A stretch of DNA of 64,000 nt from Bdellovibrio bacteriovorus (GCF_001592735.1 NZ_LUKE01000003.1:434001-498000), one strand, 5' to 3'. Positions 50,478 to 59,994 are shown, counted from the first letter of the stretch. The notes: generated by a model from the letters alone, not told the origin. Translations and numbers: made by a program.

Positions 50478-51206
50478 TTAAAGAAAATACGGCTCCATCA
50501 AGCGACGAACGGCTTCTTGAAACTTGGGACGATCGGCCGTCGTAAACGACTCACTATCCACGGCCGGTAAGACATGCAAGGTAATCGTGCTTGTCCAACG
50601 TCCCCAATTCGGAACAAAGTGCCCTTTTGGCATGACATCCGCCGCCCCTTTAACCACCACCGGAACGAGGGGCGCATGCGCATTGATCGCAAAAACAAAA
50701 GGTCCCGCTTTAAATGGCGCCAGAACTTTGTCGTTATCTTGTCTTGTGCCTTCAGGTGATAAAGCAAAACGTTCCCCGGCTTTGATGCGCGTTTCTGCTT
50801 CTTTGTACACGCGGAAAACTTCTTCGCGCTTTTCACGGGCAATCGGCAAAATGCCCGCCCGGCGCATCGCCCACCCAAACACGGGAATTTTAAAAAGTTC
50901 AATTTTTGCCCCAAAACGGAAACTTCCTAAGTACGCGGCCATCGCAAAAATATCAAAGAAGCTTGAGTGGTTAAAAACATAGATAAAACCACCTTTAGGG
51001 CGATTCTCAAGTCCCACGACTTGAACCTTCACCCCAAACATCCAACAAATCACGCGGGTCCAGTAATAGACAATCTGATCCTCTAAAGGACGGTTGTTTA
51101 AAAGCAACGTCGCGATAATCATCAACAGCGAACAAAACGCCGTGTGAATAGGCAGCAAGATGGTAGCAAGAATAGATCGCGGATAAGAAAGTAATTTAAG
51201 AATCAT
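50478..51206 (-). CDS. plsC: 1-acyl-sn-glycerol-3-phosphate acyltransferase (PlsC)
   Basis: A 242-residue membrane acyltransferase that makes phosphatidic acid. It has an N-terminal hydrophobic segment, the catalytic HX4D motif in FNHSSFFDIF (His near 75), the substrate-binding FSPEGTR-type motif (LSPEGTRQDN near 148) and a VPVVVKG strand. Length matches the family (about 240). It is 9 nt downstream of the RelA/SpoT-like gene on the same strand, so the two are probably co-transcribed. Confidence 0.93.
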   Translation of the reverse strand: MILKLLSYPRSILATILLPIHTAFCSLLMIIATLLLNNRPLEDQIVYYWTRVICWMFGVKVQVVGLENRPKGGFIYVFNHSSFFDIFAMAAYLGSFRFGAKIELFKIPVFGWAMRRAGILPIAREKREEVFRVYKEAETRIKAGERFALSPEGTRQDNDKVLAPFKAGPFVFAINAHAPLVPVVVKGAADVMPKGHFVPNWGRWTSTITLHVLPAVDSESFTTADRPKFQEAVRRLMEPYFL

Positions 51207-51215
51207 GCTTTAACT

Positions 51216-52307
51216 CTAAACCTCGGGGAACAAACGCTTGCGAGCCGCCGTCCGTTGGCGCTCTTTATATGCTTGATGTTCTGATGGACCGGAAAGAATT
51301 TTCTGATGGGCCGAATGATCCATGATCTGCACTTCAAAAGGATAAAAGAAACTGAACTCTTCTTTCCCACCAAAAGGCTTAACATGAATCAGCTTGCGGC
51401 TGATAAATTTAATAAAACGATAATCTTCGCCAGAAAAGAAATTCTCTTTACGCAAGAACTTTACGTTATCCCCTTGTTCCGCCAACTTTTGATCAAAGGC
51501 CGCTTGAATGTTTTTCTCATCCAAAGTGTCTAAGCGATGCGCTAAATCATCACAAACCTGCATGAAAAGCTCCACCGGATAAAGATTGTTTGAGCTTTGA
51601 TCCGGCATAATATGCGGGAAACTAATAACGTTCTGGCGAATTAAAAACCGCACCACTTGAAAAGTATCAAAAAGATTTCGCGTCACAAAACGCACACCTA
51701 GCTTATCAAAAATCTTCATTGCCAAGGCATCGGGCTTTGCTAAAAGTTTGATCACGGTGCTGGAAGAAGTCTTAAAAGGCTTTACTTCAAAGCCTAGAAG
51801 TTCAATAGACTCTTTACTTTCTTCATTTTGCAAAAACGTTCTATGAGTATTGCCATCATGACGAATGCAATCTTGAAATGGAGTGAGGATCTGGGATTGG
51901 ATTTCTTCAGAAAAAGAACTGAACAGGTCATTCTCTGCATGAACAAAAACGTGCATGCAACGGATGATCGCACACGCCCATTTTTGCATTTCTTGCTCCT
52001 CAGGATTGTGTGAGCTAGCAAAAAGCAAAAGCTGACGAATATCCCCTAAATGGCGACGATCACGGAACATCTCGGGGATTTCTGAATCCACAAAACCCAG
52101 TTTTTCGACCATCAACACAAGAGCGCGGCGATGATAATACCAAAGTTTTTCTAAATCGGATTCGCGAGTGATATCAAAACCATAATTCAAAATGAAAGAA
52201 CTCGCGGCCTCGAGCGTAAGAATATTGAGCTTAGGGATCTCAATCGCGGAATGTCCACCGACAACGGAATTTAAAATGGAAGAGTCGAAAATGAACCTTT
52301 GAGGCAT
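51216..52307 (-). CDS. Divergent RelA/SpoT-synthetase-like protein
   Basis: A 363-residue soluble protein without a standard annotation that I can give. The middle and end follow the order of (p)ppGpp synthetase domains: TVIKLLAKPDALAMKIFDKLGVRFV (184-208, compare the Dx(1-2)GxR strand), a later EDYRFIKFISRKLIHVK (294-310, compare the DYI...K...H segment), and FEVQIMDHSAHQKI plus SEHQAYKERQ (324-351, compare E-x-QIRT...M...AE...H...YK). The Glu and Gln of ExQ and the H..YK end are kept. The N-terminal 160 residues are helical and unassigned. Its ribosome binding site lies in a hairpin, and plsC follows. The fold is inferred by eye. Confidence 0.6.
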   Translation of the reverse strand: MPQRFIFDSSILNSVVGGHSAIEIPKLNILTLEAASSFILNYGFDITRESDLEKLWYYHRRALVLMVEKLGFVDSEIPEMFRDRRHLGDIRQLLLFASSHNPEEQEMQKWACAIIRCMHVFVHAENDLFSSFSEEIQSQILTPFQDCIRHDGNTHRTFLQNEESKESIELLGFEVKPFKTSSSTVIKLLAKPDALAMKIFDKLGVRFVTRNLFDTFQVVRFLIRQNVISFPHIMPDQSSNNLYPVELFMQVCDDLAHRLDTLDEKNIQAAFDQKLAEQGDNVKFLRKENFFSGEDYRFIKFISRKLIHVKPFGGKEEFSFFYPFEVQIMDHSAHQKILSGPSEHQAYKERQRTAARKRLFPEV

Positions 52308-52335
52308 GCCCCCATCTTCGAACTCGAGTGGGGGC
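52308..52335 (-). promoter_or_regulatory. Hairpin masking the ribosome binding site of the RelA/SpoT-like gene
   Basis: On the minus strand GCCCCCA (52335-52329), a 14-nt loop, then TGGGGGC (52314-52308) directly followed by the ATG at 52307. The GGGGG strand is the only ribosome binding site candidate. No T-run follows. Confidence 0.55.
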
Positions 52336-52355
52336 GAAGCAAGACGCAGCGCTTA

Positions 52356-53009
52356 TTAGTGGATCATAGCGCATTGATAGATTCTAAAGTCACCTAACTG
52401 GCCGGATTGAGGGCTGCCCTTCAACGCCTTGTAGTTGTTGAAGCTGACTTTACCATTCACCATAGAACCATCATAGGTCCCCGTCAAAGTGATGCTGCCG
52501 AATTCGTCTTCAAAAACCACATTGATTTGACGCGTGTTGCGATTAATCGTGCCTGATTTAGCTTGGCTAAACGCCACCTCATAAGGTGGGACCACTTGGC
52601 CATTATAAGTTGTTTTTGCGTAAGAATCGAAAATCTTAATCGAAATACTCGCTTGAGCAGCAATCAACTGATTATTGCTATCAAACGGAAACGAGGCGGT
52701 GAAATCAATCCCGGTGGCATCATTGATATTACCACTGATCGTTCCTAAAGCCTCTGGGTCCAATGTGGCAGAAACAAACGCCTTCACCTGTTCTTCAAAA
52801 CGCGATCCATAAGATTGGCTATCAAAGATTTTCCCAACAGCTTGGGCTTGAGCCGCGTTCCCGCACGTGTTTTGAGTGACAATCCCACTGCCGCCGCGAG
52901 TGACCACCCGGCCCGAGGCTGAGTCATCTTTCTTTGCACAGGCCGAAAGAGTGAGTGCCGCTAGCACCAACACGCCCATTACTGATTTTGATAAGAAAGA
53001 TGTTTTCAT
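52356..53009 (-). CDS. Lipoprotein of unknown function
   Basis: A 217-residue lipoprotein; MKTSFLSKSVMGVLVLAALT leads into the lipobox LSAC, lipid-Cys near 24. The start at 53009 is set by AGGAGG six bases upstream; a frame start at 53072 lacks one. The mature protein is beta-rich (GKIFDSQSYGSRFEEQVKAF, then INVVFEDEFGSITLTGTYDGS) and has two further Cys, one near each end. No family recognised. Confidence 0.78.
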   Translation of the reverse strand: MKTSFLSKSVMGVLVLAALTLSACAKKDDSASGRVVTRGGSGIVTQNTCGNAAQAQAVGKIFDSQSYGSRFEEQVKAFVSATLDPEALGTISGNINDATGIDFTASFPFDSNNQLIAAQASISIKIFDSYAKTTYNGQVVPPYEVAFSQAKSGTINRNTRQINVVFEDEFGSITLTGTYDGSMVNGKVSFNNYKALKGSPQSGQLGDFRIYQCAMIH

Positions 53010-53169
53010 AAAAAGCCTCCTGCCAAGAGATAAGGCAAGAGGTGGACCACACGAATCTTTCCACAGTCGCATTAAAGTGGATTTGGCATCTCAATGCGAG
53101 ACACTTAAAAACAAAGTGCCCCTTTCGGAGCACAGCTGTTTAGATTTTAGCCAGAATTATGATAGCTGA

Positions 53170-55821
53170 TTACTGAAGGCCTTTAAGAGCCTTCCACACC
53201 GTGATTTCCTGGGTTAACCACAAGGAGGCTTCTTCATCAATCAGATCGGCATTTTCAAGGCGCTCCACCAACGCTGCGGGATCGGCCGCCACCGCTAACG
53301 GATCGACCGTAGGGTCGGCCTCTTTTAACACCACCGTAATAGCGTCAGTTAAATGTTGTAAAATCAGGGCGCGCTTTAATTCTAAATCAAAACCCATCGC
53401 ACGAGATCTTAATAAACCTGCCCACTGAGTGCGTTCCGCACTCGAAAAATACTTCACCGGCAGAGTCAGGGTTTTCGCCAGCCCCGGTCCGACCTTCACT
53501 TCGACAACCCCACTTTGCGCATCTAATAAATCTAAATAAAGATCGGCCAATTGAGCTGCTTGAGCCTCATCCAAAATTTGATTCGCTAATAAAGTTGTAG
53601 TCCCGTTCGGCAACAAGGTCGCAAGGCCCGTAGTTAATGCTGTTTTATTTACCGCCACCAACGACTCAAAGAACGCGATAATAAGTTTTTGTTCACTCTC
53701 GGAGAACTGATACTCTCGTCCCCCCAAAGTTTTACCGGAAGCCAGATAAGGACTGTTTTTAAGCTCGTTGATTTGATCTTCGAGCCAGCTTAAAGCCAAA
53801 GAACCATCGTCATTACGCCATAAAAGATTTAATAATCCCGCATAGCCTTGCGCTTCTTTTAAAGAAGCCGCTCGAGCTTTGTCGAGCTCGGGATCTGCAC
53901 CCACCTTTGATTGCAAGACTTGACCTGATTTTGCCGCCTGAATAGACATAAATGTCGGAGCCGGAGAGCCTTCTTTGGTTTTGTTGATAAGAACGGCTTG
54001 GCTCACAAACTTAAGATCCGCCACATTGAGCTGACCCCACTTCATGGTGTCAGCTAAAACAGTTTTTAAATCATTCACCACTTGGGGATCCGCCGCCGGA
54101 TATCGACGACCGAGGATCGAAGCAAAAAGCACGCGCACAAAACCTGTGCGATCATCCTTGCTATCTAAGGCTTTTCTTAAAAGCGGATTATTACCGGCAT
54201 CAAAGCGCTCACATCCATAAATTTGCAAAGACTGACTGGCCGCTAACGAAATATCGTCATCCGTACAGAATAATGAAATTTTAGAATCTAACGCCTTGTC
54301 GTCCTTAGCATACGCCCAATCCATCGCCATTTTATCGTAAGAAAGAGCCGCCGTTTTTAAGCGTGCCGACATCAAGATATTATCAATACCCGAAACGTAA
54401 TCCATGATGGTGGTGGATGTTTCGACACCAGGATGTTGGGGATTTTTTAAATAGCTGCGCGCAGAATCTCGGATGTCTTTCGCCGAAGCCTTCGCCGAAA
54501 AAGACCCAGCAAAGTTATGTCTTAATCCCAAAGCGTGACCCAATTCATGCGCCACGGTCGAGCGCACTCCGTCTTGCGCTAAACGCAGACGCTGAGAATC
54601 CGAAGCTTCTCGCGACATCTCAGCCAGGGCTTCTAAAGCGGGTTTTAAATCACAGGCGATAGCTCCATAAGCCACCGGGCTGCCTTCGTTAAGATCCACA
54701 AGATCCGCCGAACCGACGCTAGTAAAAACCGAAGGCATAAATACTTGCGCCCGCAAAACTTCACCTGTCAAAGGATCTGATTGCCCAATAGCGTAAGCCG
54801 CGCCTGAGTCAAGCCACGGAATCCAACGGATAAAGATGCTGCGATCTTCCGGACCGGCTTGGGGATCAACACCCGTTTTTACCGTAATAACATCCTGACC
54901 AAAAACCTTATTCCAGTACAACGCCCCTTCACTCACGGCTTGCACATACTCTGCGGGAACCGCACTTGAAATACGAACCACGATCGGGCCTTTTTCGGGC
55001 GAAAGATCCCATTTCGTCACAAGGTTAATAGGCTCGCGACTAAATCCAGGTTTAGAGATCTTGGTGACAAAAAATCCAACTTGGCGGGTTTTATCGGCCG
55101 CTTTCGGAGAAAAATTCTTGCCCGGTTCATAAGCGCGAATTTGAATATTCATGGCCAAAGTTTCTTCTTTGGTTTCTAGTTGAATATTTTTGCCGTCACC
55201 CTTAATGCCATCCGCACGGATTTTGGAGATCTGCTCTAACTCGATATTTTTATCATCAAACTTAATCCCACGAACAAAGGAATCAATCACGGCCAAAGAG
55301 TTGAGTGACGCGTCCGTTAAGTCCGTTTGCCCCCCACGAACGTTATCAACGTCATAAGAACGTTGATGCACCAAGGTTTTAAGCCCCCCACCCCAATCAA
55401 AGGTGACCGAGTTTTCATCTTCGGAAATCACATCGAAAGTTTGAATTAAATTAACGGTTTTAATTTCTTCATAAATGCTGGTGTAATTTTCAGCTAAAAG
55501 GGCGAGCTTACCGCCAGACTTTTCAAAACTGACAACCAAGGGCTTTAAGTCATACCATTGCGGAGTTGAACCCGCGGTTTTTCCTGAAGCTATTAATAAA
55601 AAAATCTTCCCTAAAGATTTTTTTTGAATCGTGATGCAAGACGCTTTCTCGCAAGTGTCCACGGAGGCTTTTGAAAAAGACTGTTTGATTTCAGGAGGAG
55701 CTTTTTTTACTTCGGGAACTTCGCTTAAAACGGGCGCCGATTTAAGAGCAGCGAATTCATTGGTACAAGCCGATAACACCAAACCCAATGAGGCGACAAA
55801 AAGAAGATTGGTCATACGCAT
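53170..55821 (-). CDS. Large zinc-dependent metzincin lipoprotein
   Basis: An 883-residue lipoprotein (signal ends LVLSAC, lipid-Cys near 19). STVAHELGHALGLRHNFAGSF (about 422-442) is a full metzincin zinc motif HExxHxxGxxH, and IMDYVSGID about 40 residues later has the Met-turn-like sequence. The layout fits the EcxA-like DUF5117/DUF4953 zinc-dependent metalloproteases, including IFIRWIPWLDSGAAYAIG before the active site. The C-terminal 300 residues are helical. It should sit in the outer membrane or periplasm and may act on prey or envelope proteins. GGGGG precedes the ATG. Confidence 0.85.
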   Translation of the reverse strand: MRMTNLLFVASLGLVLSACTNEFAALKSAPVLSEVPEVKKAPPEIKQSFSKASVDTCEKASCITIQKKSLGKIFLLIASGKTAGSTPQWYDLKPLVVSFEKSGGKLALLAENYTSIYEEIKTVNLIQTFDVISEDENSVTFDWGGGLKTLVHQRSYDVDNVRGGQTDLTDASLNSLAVIDSFVRGIKFDDKNIELEQISKIRADGIKGDGKNIQLETKEETLAMNIQIRAYEPGKNFSPKAADKTRQVGFFVTKISKPGFSREPINLVTKWDLSPEKGPIVVRISSAVPAEYVQAVSEGALYWNKVFGQDVITVKTGVDPQAGPEDRSIFIRWIPWLDSGAAYAIGQSDPLTGEVLRAQVFMPSVFTSVGSADLVDLNEGSPVAYGAIACDLKPALEALAEMSREASDSQRLRLAQDGVRSTVAHELGHALGLRHNFAGSFSAKASAKDIRDSARSYLKNPQHPGVETSTTIMDYVSGIDNILMSARLKTAALSYDKMAMDWAYAKDDKALDSKISLFCTDDDISLAASQSLQIYGCERFDAGNNPLLRKALDSKDDRTGFVRVLFASILGRRYPAADPQVVNDLKTVLADTMKWGQLNVADLKFVSQAVLINKTKEGSPAPTFMSIQAAKSGQVLQSKVGADPELDKARAASLKEAQGYAGLLNLLWRNDDGSLALSWLEDQINELKNSPYLASGKTLGGREYQFSESEQKLIIAFFESLVAVNKTALTTGLATLLPNGTTTLLANQILDEAQAAQLADLYLDLLDAQSGVVEVKVGPGLAKTLTLPVKYFSSAERTQWAGLLRSRAMGFDLELKRALILQHLTDAITVVLKEADPTVDPLAVAADPAALVERLENADLIDEEASLWLTQEITVWKALKGLQ

Positions 55822-55916
55822 CGAGAACCCCCTAAAAACAGGAACAAAAACACCCCGTATTTATGCCGGATTTCGGAGGTGAACTAAAGGTGGTATGAGA
55901 AGGCTGAATTTTTTTC

Positions 55917-55949
55917 AAAAAAAAGCCCGGCAGCTCAAAGCTCCGGGCT
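55917..55949 (-). terminator. Rho-independent terminator of the fadI-fadB operon
   Basis: On the minus strand AGCCCGG (55949-55943), a loop that can itself pair (AGCT/AGCT), CCGGGCT (55930-55924), then a run of T (55923-55917). It lies 27 nt beyond the fadB stop. Confidence 0.88.
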
Positions 55950-55975
55950 CATTATAGGATCTATGAAATTAAAAA

Positions 55976-58129
55976 TTATGAATAGAATTTTCGATTCGAT
56001 TTCGCCATGTTCGTTAACGGCGTGCTCGGTTTCAAGCGAGGGGCCTTACGGCTAGAAGCATAAAGGGCTAACTGATCAGCCACATATTGAGTGCCAATGG
56101 TGTCGGTGTACTTCAATAAACCACCACGGAACGGCGGGAAGCCCGTTCCCATGATCATCGCTAGATCGACTTCATGAGGAGTTTCCACGATGCGATCTTC
56201 AATCAACGCCAAAGAACATTCATTCACCATGGCAAAAACGCCACGCTCAATGCACTCTTTAGAATCGTAAGGATTCGTCGGAGTTCCCAAACCTAAAACG
56301 CCATAAATAGATTGATCCACGTCACCACGTTTGCCGTCTTCCGAGTACTGATAGAATCCTTTACCATTCTTACGACCCAAGCGACCGGACTCGCCCAGTT
56401 TGTCCATGAGCGGCGCCATCTCGATACGATCACCGAAGGCTTTTTTGAAGATCTTTAAAACCTTGATACAAACATCAAGGCCGACTTCGTCCATCAACTC
56501 AAACGGCCCCATCGGCATGCCGAATTCTTTGACGTAAGCTTTATCCACGAATTCAATGCTCATTCCTTCTTGCATTAAGAAAGCCGCTTCGGCCATGTAA
56601 GGCAAAAGCAAACGATTCACTAAGAAACCCGGACCATCTTTAACGACGACCGGCATTTTGCCCATTTTTTTCGTTAATTCAAAAATAGTCGCGATGGTTT
56701 CATCCGAGGTTTTTTCACCACGAATCACCTCCACCAACGGCATTTTATTTACGGGATTAAAGAAATGCATTCCCGCGAAAAATTCCGGACGAGGATGACC
56801 TTTGGACATCTCCGTGACCGACAATGAACTGGTATTCGTCGCAATGATCGCATCAGGGCGCATTTGACCGGCGCACTCACCGATCACTTTTTGCTTGATA
56901 CCCATATCTTCAACGATGGCTTCAACCACCACGTCCAAATTTTTAAAACCCGCGTAGTCCGTACCTACAGAAACCAAATCCATTTTTTGTTGGAATTGAT
57001 ATTTATCGATAGATTTACGTTTTAATAATTTCATCCACAAATCACTGGCGTGCTTAAGACCTTTACCCAAGGCGTCTGAGTTTAAGTCTTTCATGCGCAC
57101 GTGAATACCTTTGTCTGCGGCCACATAGGCGATACCACCACCCATGGTTCCTGCACCCAAAATACCCATCGCTTTGACTTCTTTGGGTTTGACGTTCACG
57201 CCTGACACGCCGGTTTGTTTTTTTACCATTTCAGTCAAATAGAAAACGTGGATCAGGTTTTTAGATGTGTCGGTGATACCAAGCTCACAGAAGCCTTCAC
57301 GCTCAATGCGCATACCGGCTTCACGATCACTGCTGCCATACGTTCTTTGAATCACTTCCAAAGCTTTCAGTGGCGCGGGGTAATGACCTTTGGTGGCCTT
57401 CATGACACCTTCACGCGCTTTCTTGAAAACAATGCCGCGACCCAAGGCACTTTCAAGAACCTTGTTCATGACACCTTGAGGTTGGAACTGCTTGCGGCGC
57501 TTTTGTCCGCCTTTAGCGATGATTTCTTTGGCCCATTTTGTCGCTTGATCCATCAACAAATTAGGATGAACCATCTTATCAACAAGCCCGATCTTAAGGG
57601 CTTTTTTCGCATTCACTGATTTTCCGGCTAAGATAATATCTAAGGCTGCTTGCAAACCAATCACGCGCGGCATGCGCTGAGTTCCGCCAAAACCAGGTAA
57701 GATGCCTAATTGAATTTCAGGCAACCCGATTTTTGTCGAAGAGTCTTCAGAAGCGATACGATAATCACAAGAAAGGATGAATTCACACCCTCCCCCCATG
57801 CAAGCGCCGTTCACGGCCGCTATCGTAGGCATAGGAAGATCTTCCACTTGATTCATGATGTCCTGACCACCTTTCACCGCAGCTTCAAACTGCTCTTTGG
57901 TGGTCATGCTTTTGATTTCTTCAATATCAGCGCCGGCAATAAATATCTTTGCCTTGTTAGATTTAAAGATCACCGCTTTGTAAGAAGAGCGTTTGAGCTC
58001 TCCTAAAACTTCCTGCAATCTCATCATCACCGGAGTTGAGAACTTATTAACTTTCTCTCCGACAAGGTCAAATTCAACAACGGCGATATCACCTTGAGGT
58101 ACAATCTTGATGCTTTCCTGGATGCTCAT
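55976..58129 (-). CDS. fadJ: Fatty-acid oxidation multifunctional enzyme (FadB/FadJ)
   Basis: A 717-residue bifunctional enzyme of beta-oxidation. Residues about 1-190 are the enoyl-CoA hydratase part (FIAGADIEEI, GGGCEFILSCDYRIA, GLPEIQLGILPGFGGTQRMP). Residues about 325-620 are the 3-hydroxyacyl-CoA dehydrogenase part (GAGTMGGGIAYVAADKG, VVEAIVEDM, AGMHFFNPVNKMPLVEV, DGPGFLVNRLLLPYMAEA). The C-terminal domain follows. Length matches FadJ (714) and FadB (729). It lies 6 nt after the thiolase gene in the same operon. FadB and FadJ cannot be told apart by eye. Confidence 0.94.
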   Translation of the reverse strand: MSIQESIKIVPQGDIAVVEFDLVGEKVNKFSTPVMMRLQEVLGELKRSSYKAVIFKSNKAKIFIAGADIEEIKSMTTKEQFEAAVKGGQDIMNQVEDLPMPTIAAVNGACMGGGCEFILSCDYRIASEDSSTKIGLPEIQLGILPGFGGTQRMPRVIGLQAALDIILAGKSVNAKKALKIGLVDKMVHPNLLMDQATKWAKEIIAKGGQKRRKQFQPQGVMNKVLESALGRGIVFKKAREGVMKATKGHYPAPLKALEVIQRTYGSSDREAGMRIEREGFCELGITDTSKNLIHVFYLTEMVKKQTGVSGVNVKPKEVKAMGILGAGTMGGGIAYVAADKGIHVRMKDLNSDALGKGLKHASDLWMKLLKRKSIDKYQFQQKMDLVSVGTDYAGFKNLDVVVEAIVEDMGIKQKVIGECAGQMRPDAIIATNTSSLSVTEMSKGHPRPEFFAGMHFFNPVNKMPLVEVIRGEKTSDETIATIFELTKKMGKMPVVVKDGPGFLVNRLLLPYMAEAAFLMQEGMSIEFVDKAYVKEFGMPMGPFELMDEVGLDVCIKVLKIFKKAFGDRIEMAPLMDKLGESGRLGRKNGKGFYQYSEDGKRGDVDQSIYGVLGLGTPTNPYDSKECIERGVFAMVNECSLALIEDRIVETPHEVDLAMIMGTGFPPFRGGLLKYTDTIGTQYVADQLALYASSRKAPRLKPSTPLTNMAKSNRKFYS

Positions 58130-58135
58130 TTTATC

Positions 58136-59479
58136 TTAACCCTCATTCTCTAAAATCATTGCTCCGCCTTGACCGCCACCGATACACAGTGTGGCCAAAC
58201 CGAATTGCGTATTTCTTCTTTTCATTTCTTTAGCCAATGTCAGTACGATGCGAGTGCCCGTTGCACCGACCGGATGGCCGAAAGCAATAGCGCCGCCGTT
58301 GACGTTTAAGATGTCATCACGGATTTCTCCGACCTTGGATGACAGACCTAATTTTTCTTGCGCAAATTGATCTGAATCCATCGCGCGTTGGCAAGCCATC
58401 ACTTGCGCGGCAAAAGCTTCATTGAGCTCCACTAAACCAATATCTTTCATTGAAAGACCGGCCCGTTTTAAGGCCAATGGCGTTGAGTAAGCCGGGCCCA
58501 ACCCCATGCGCTCGGGCTCCAACCCTGCAAAACCGTAAGAGCGAATTGTCGCCAAAGGCTTGTAGCCTTGCGCTTCGGCTTTTTCTCGAGACATTAAAAG
58601 CACCATCGCCGCCCCATCCGTGATCGGGCAAGAGTTCCCCGCCGTGATCGACCCGGTCGCTTTATCAAAAAAGGGTTTTAATTTACTTAAAGCTTCCATC
58701 GTTTGATTGTCGCGAGGACCGATGTCATCGGCAACGACTTCTTTGTACTCGGGGGCAAGATACACAGGCGTGATCTCTTGACGCAAAAGCCCTGCTTTTG
58801 TGGCCTGGGATGCTCTTTGGTGTGAACGCAAAGCGAACTGATCTTGCATCTCGCGAGTTAATCCCCACTCTTTTGCTAAGATCTCAGCGGTTTGTCCCAT
58901 GTTAATGCCGACGAAAGGATCTGTAAGCCCCAACATCACTGCAATCTGTGGGAAATATTCATCGCGCATATTTCCTTGGAGAAGCGCTTTGATTTGTTTC
59001 ATGTCGGCTTTAAAAAGCGCCCACAAAAGTGGAAGAGCTTGTTTAGGGCCTTTAGCCGCAAAAAGTTTTTCGTAAATCTCTTGGAATTTTTTGGGCGGAA
59101 GAGTGGGCATTTGCGACATGCTCTCCGTCCCCCCGGCTAAAACCACGTCCATCGTTCCCGATTTGATTTTTTCATAACCGTTAGAGATAGACTCGAGTGC
59201 GGAAGCACAGTTGCGATGAACCGTGTACGCCGATGTTTTCAAAGGGATGCCGGCATTCAAAGCCACAACCCGAGAGATATTGACGGCATCAGGAGGATTG
59301 CCCGTGTTACCGATGATGACTTCATCAACAGAATTCACATCTAGATTTGTTTGCGCGATCAATTGTTTTAAAGCCGTTTTTCCCAGATCGGCAGGATGAA
59401 CTTTTTTAATTTTTGTCCCTGCCTTTGCAAACGGGGTACGAACACCTTCCACCAGAACGACATCGCGTGGTGACTTCAT
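58136..59479 (-). CDS. fadI: Acetyl-CoA acyltransferase (3-ketoacyl-CoA thiolase)
   Basis: A 447-residue thiolase that releases acetyl-CoA in the last step of beta-oxidation. It has the nucleophile Cys in VHRNCASALESISNGY (near 98), NEAFAAQVMACQ, GGAIAFGHPVGATGTR with the catalytic His, and CIGGGQGGAMILE with the second Cys. Length fits FadI (436) better than FadA (387). I use ATG 59479 (MKSPRD) because AAGGAG lies 7 bases upstream; ATG codons further upstream lack one. It is the first gene of the operon. Confidence 0.93.
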   Translation of the reverse strand: MKSPRDVVLVEGVRTPFAKAGTKIKKVHPADLGKTALKQLIAQTNLDVNSVDEVIIGNTGNPPDAVNISRVVALNAGIPLKTSAYTVHRNCASALESISNGYEKIKSGTMDVVLAGGTESMSQMPTLPPKKFQEIYEKLFAAKGPKQALPLLWALFKADMKQIKALLQGNMRDEYFPQIAVMLGLTDPFVGINMGQTAEILAKEWGLTREMQDQFALRSHQRASQATKAGLLRQEITPVYLAPEYKEVVADDIGPRDNQTMEALSKLKPFFDKATGSITAGNSCPITDGAAMVLLMSREKAEAQGYKPLATIRSYGFAGLEPERMGLGPAYSTPLALKRAGLSMKDIGLVELNEAFAAQVMACQRAMDSDQFAQEKLGLSSKVGEIRDDILNVNGGAIAFGHPVGATGTRIVLTLAKEMKRRNTQFGLATLCIGGGQGGAMILENEG

Positions 59480-59540
59480 GAGCAGCTCCTTCATTTGTCT
59501 GCACTCCGTGACTCGCCGGAGTAACTTATAAGCCATTAAA

Positions 59541-59568
59541 ATCATATGTCTTTTCGGACAAACGTCAA
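59541..59568 (-). promoter_or_regulatory. Sigma-70 promoter of fadI-fadB with operator-like dyad
   Basis: On the minus strand TTGACG (59568-59563), 16 bp, TATGAT (59546-59541), about 60 bp upstream of the fadI ATG. The spacer contains TGTC-6-GACA (59547-59560), a dyad placed where a repressor would block RNA polymerase. Confidence 0.6.
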
Positions 59569-59994
59569 AGATCTATAAAGGAAATTTAAGTATCTTATTT
59601 TTGACGATGCCTCGCGTTGGCTCAAGACTCTTACAGGAAATGCTTGTCTATAGAGGAAGAAAAGGATTTATTAGAGCAAATAATCTATTTCTCGAGGGGA
59701 TTTCTTATATCCTCAAGGTCAAGAAACCTCGACTTCGGCATCTGATTCATCGGTGGACGAAGAAAGTCGAACTCACAGTTTTGCCTCGAATCAAGGCAGT
59801 TTGTTTACTTATGCAAAAGCGTTGTTTTTCTGCGACATTTTCATTCGAGAAATCGGCATTGGCTGAGCCGCGACAAAGTCCCCATTGATTGACCCTCTCT
59901 TGCGCCTTTTGTAGAGTAACGACTTCAACTCTGAGCTGTGTTTTTTATTTCTCCCGCCGGCCGGATTTTTGAGAACTTTAATGAAGGAGCATCC
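59569..59994. other. Intergenic region between fadI and maeB
   Basis: About 425 bp with no gene I can support. One plus-strand frame (59601-59888, 95 codons) is open but very basic in composition and has no ribosome binding site. The region must contain the maeB promoter, which I cannot place. The last 15 bases hold the AAGGAG site for maeB. Confidence 0.45.

Noticed and set aside
59601-59888. 95-codon frame between fadI and maeB
   Set aside because: Very basic, no ribosome binding site, no family resemblance, and it ends within the maeB leader. Kept only as part of the intergenic description.
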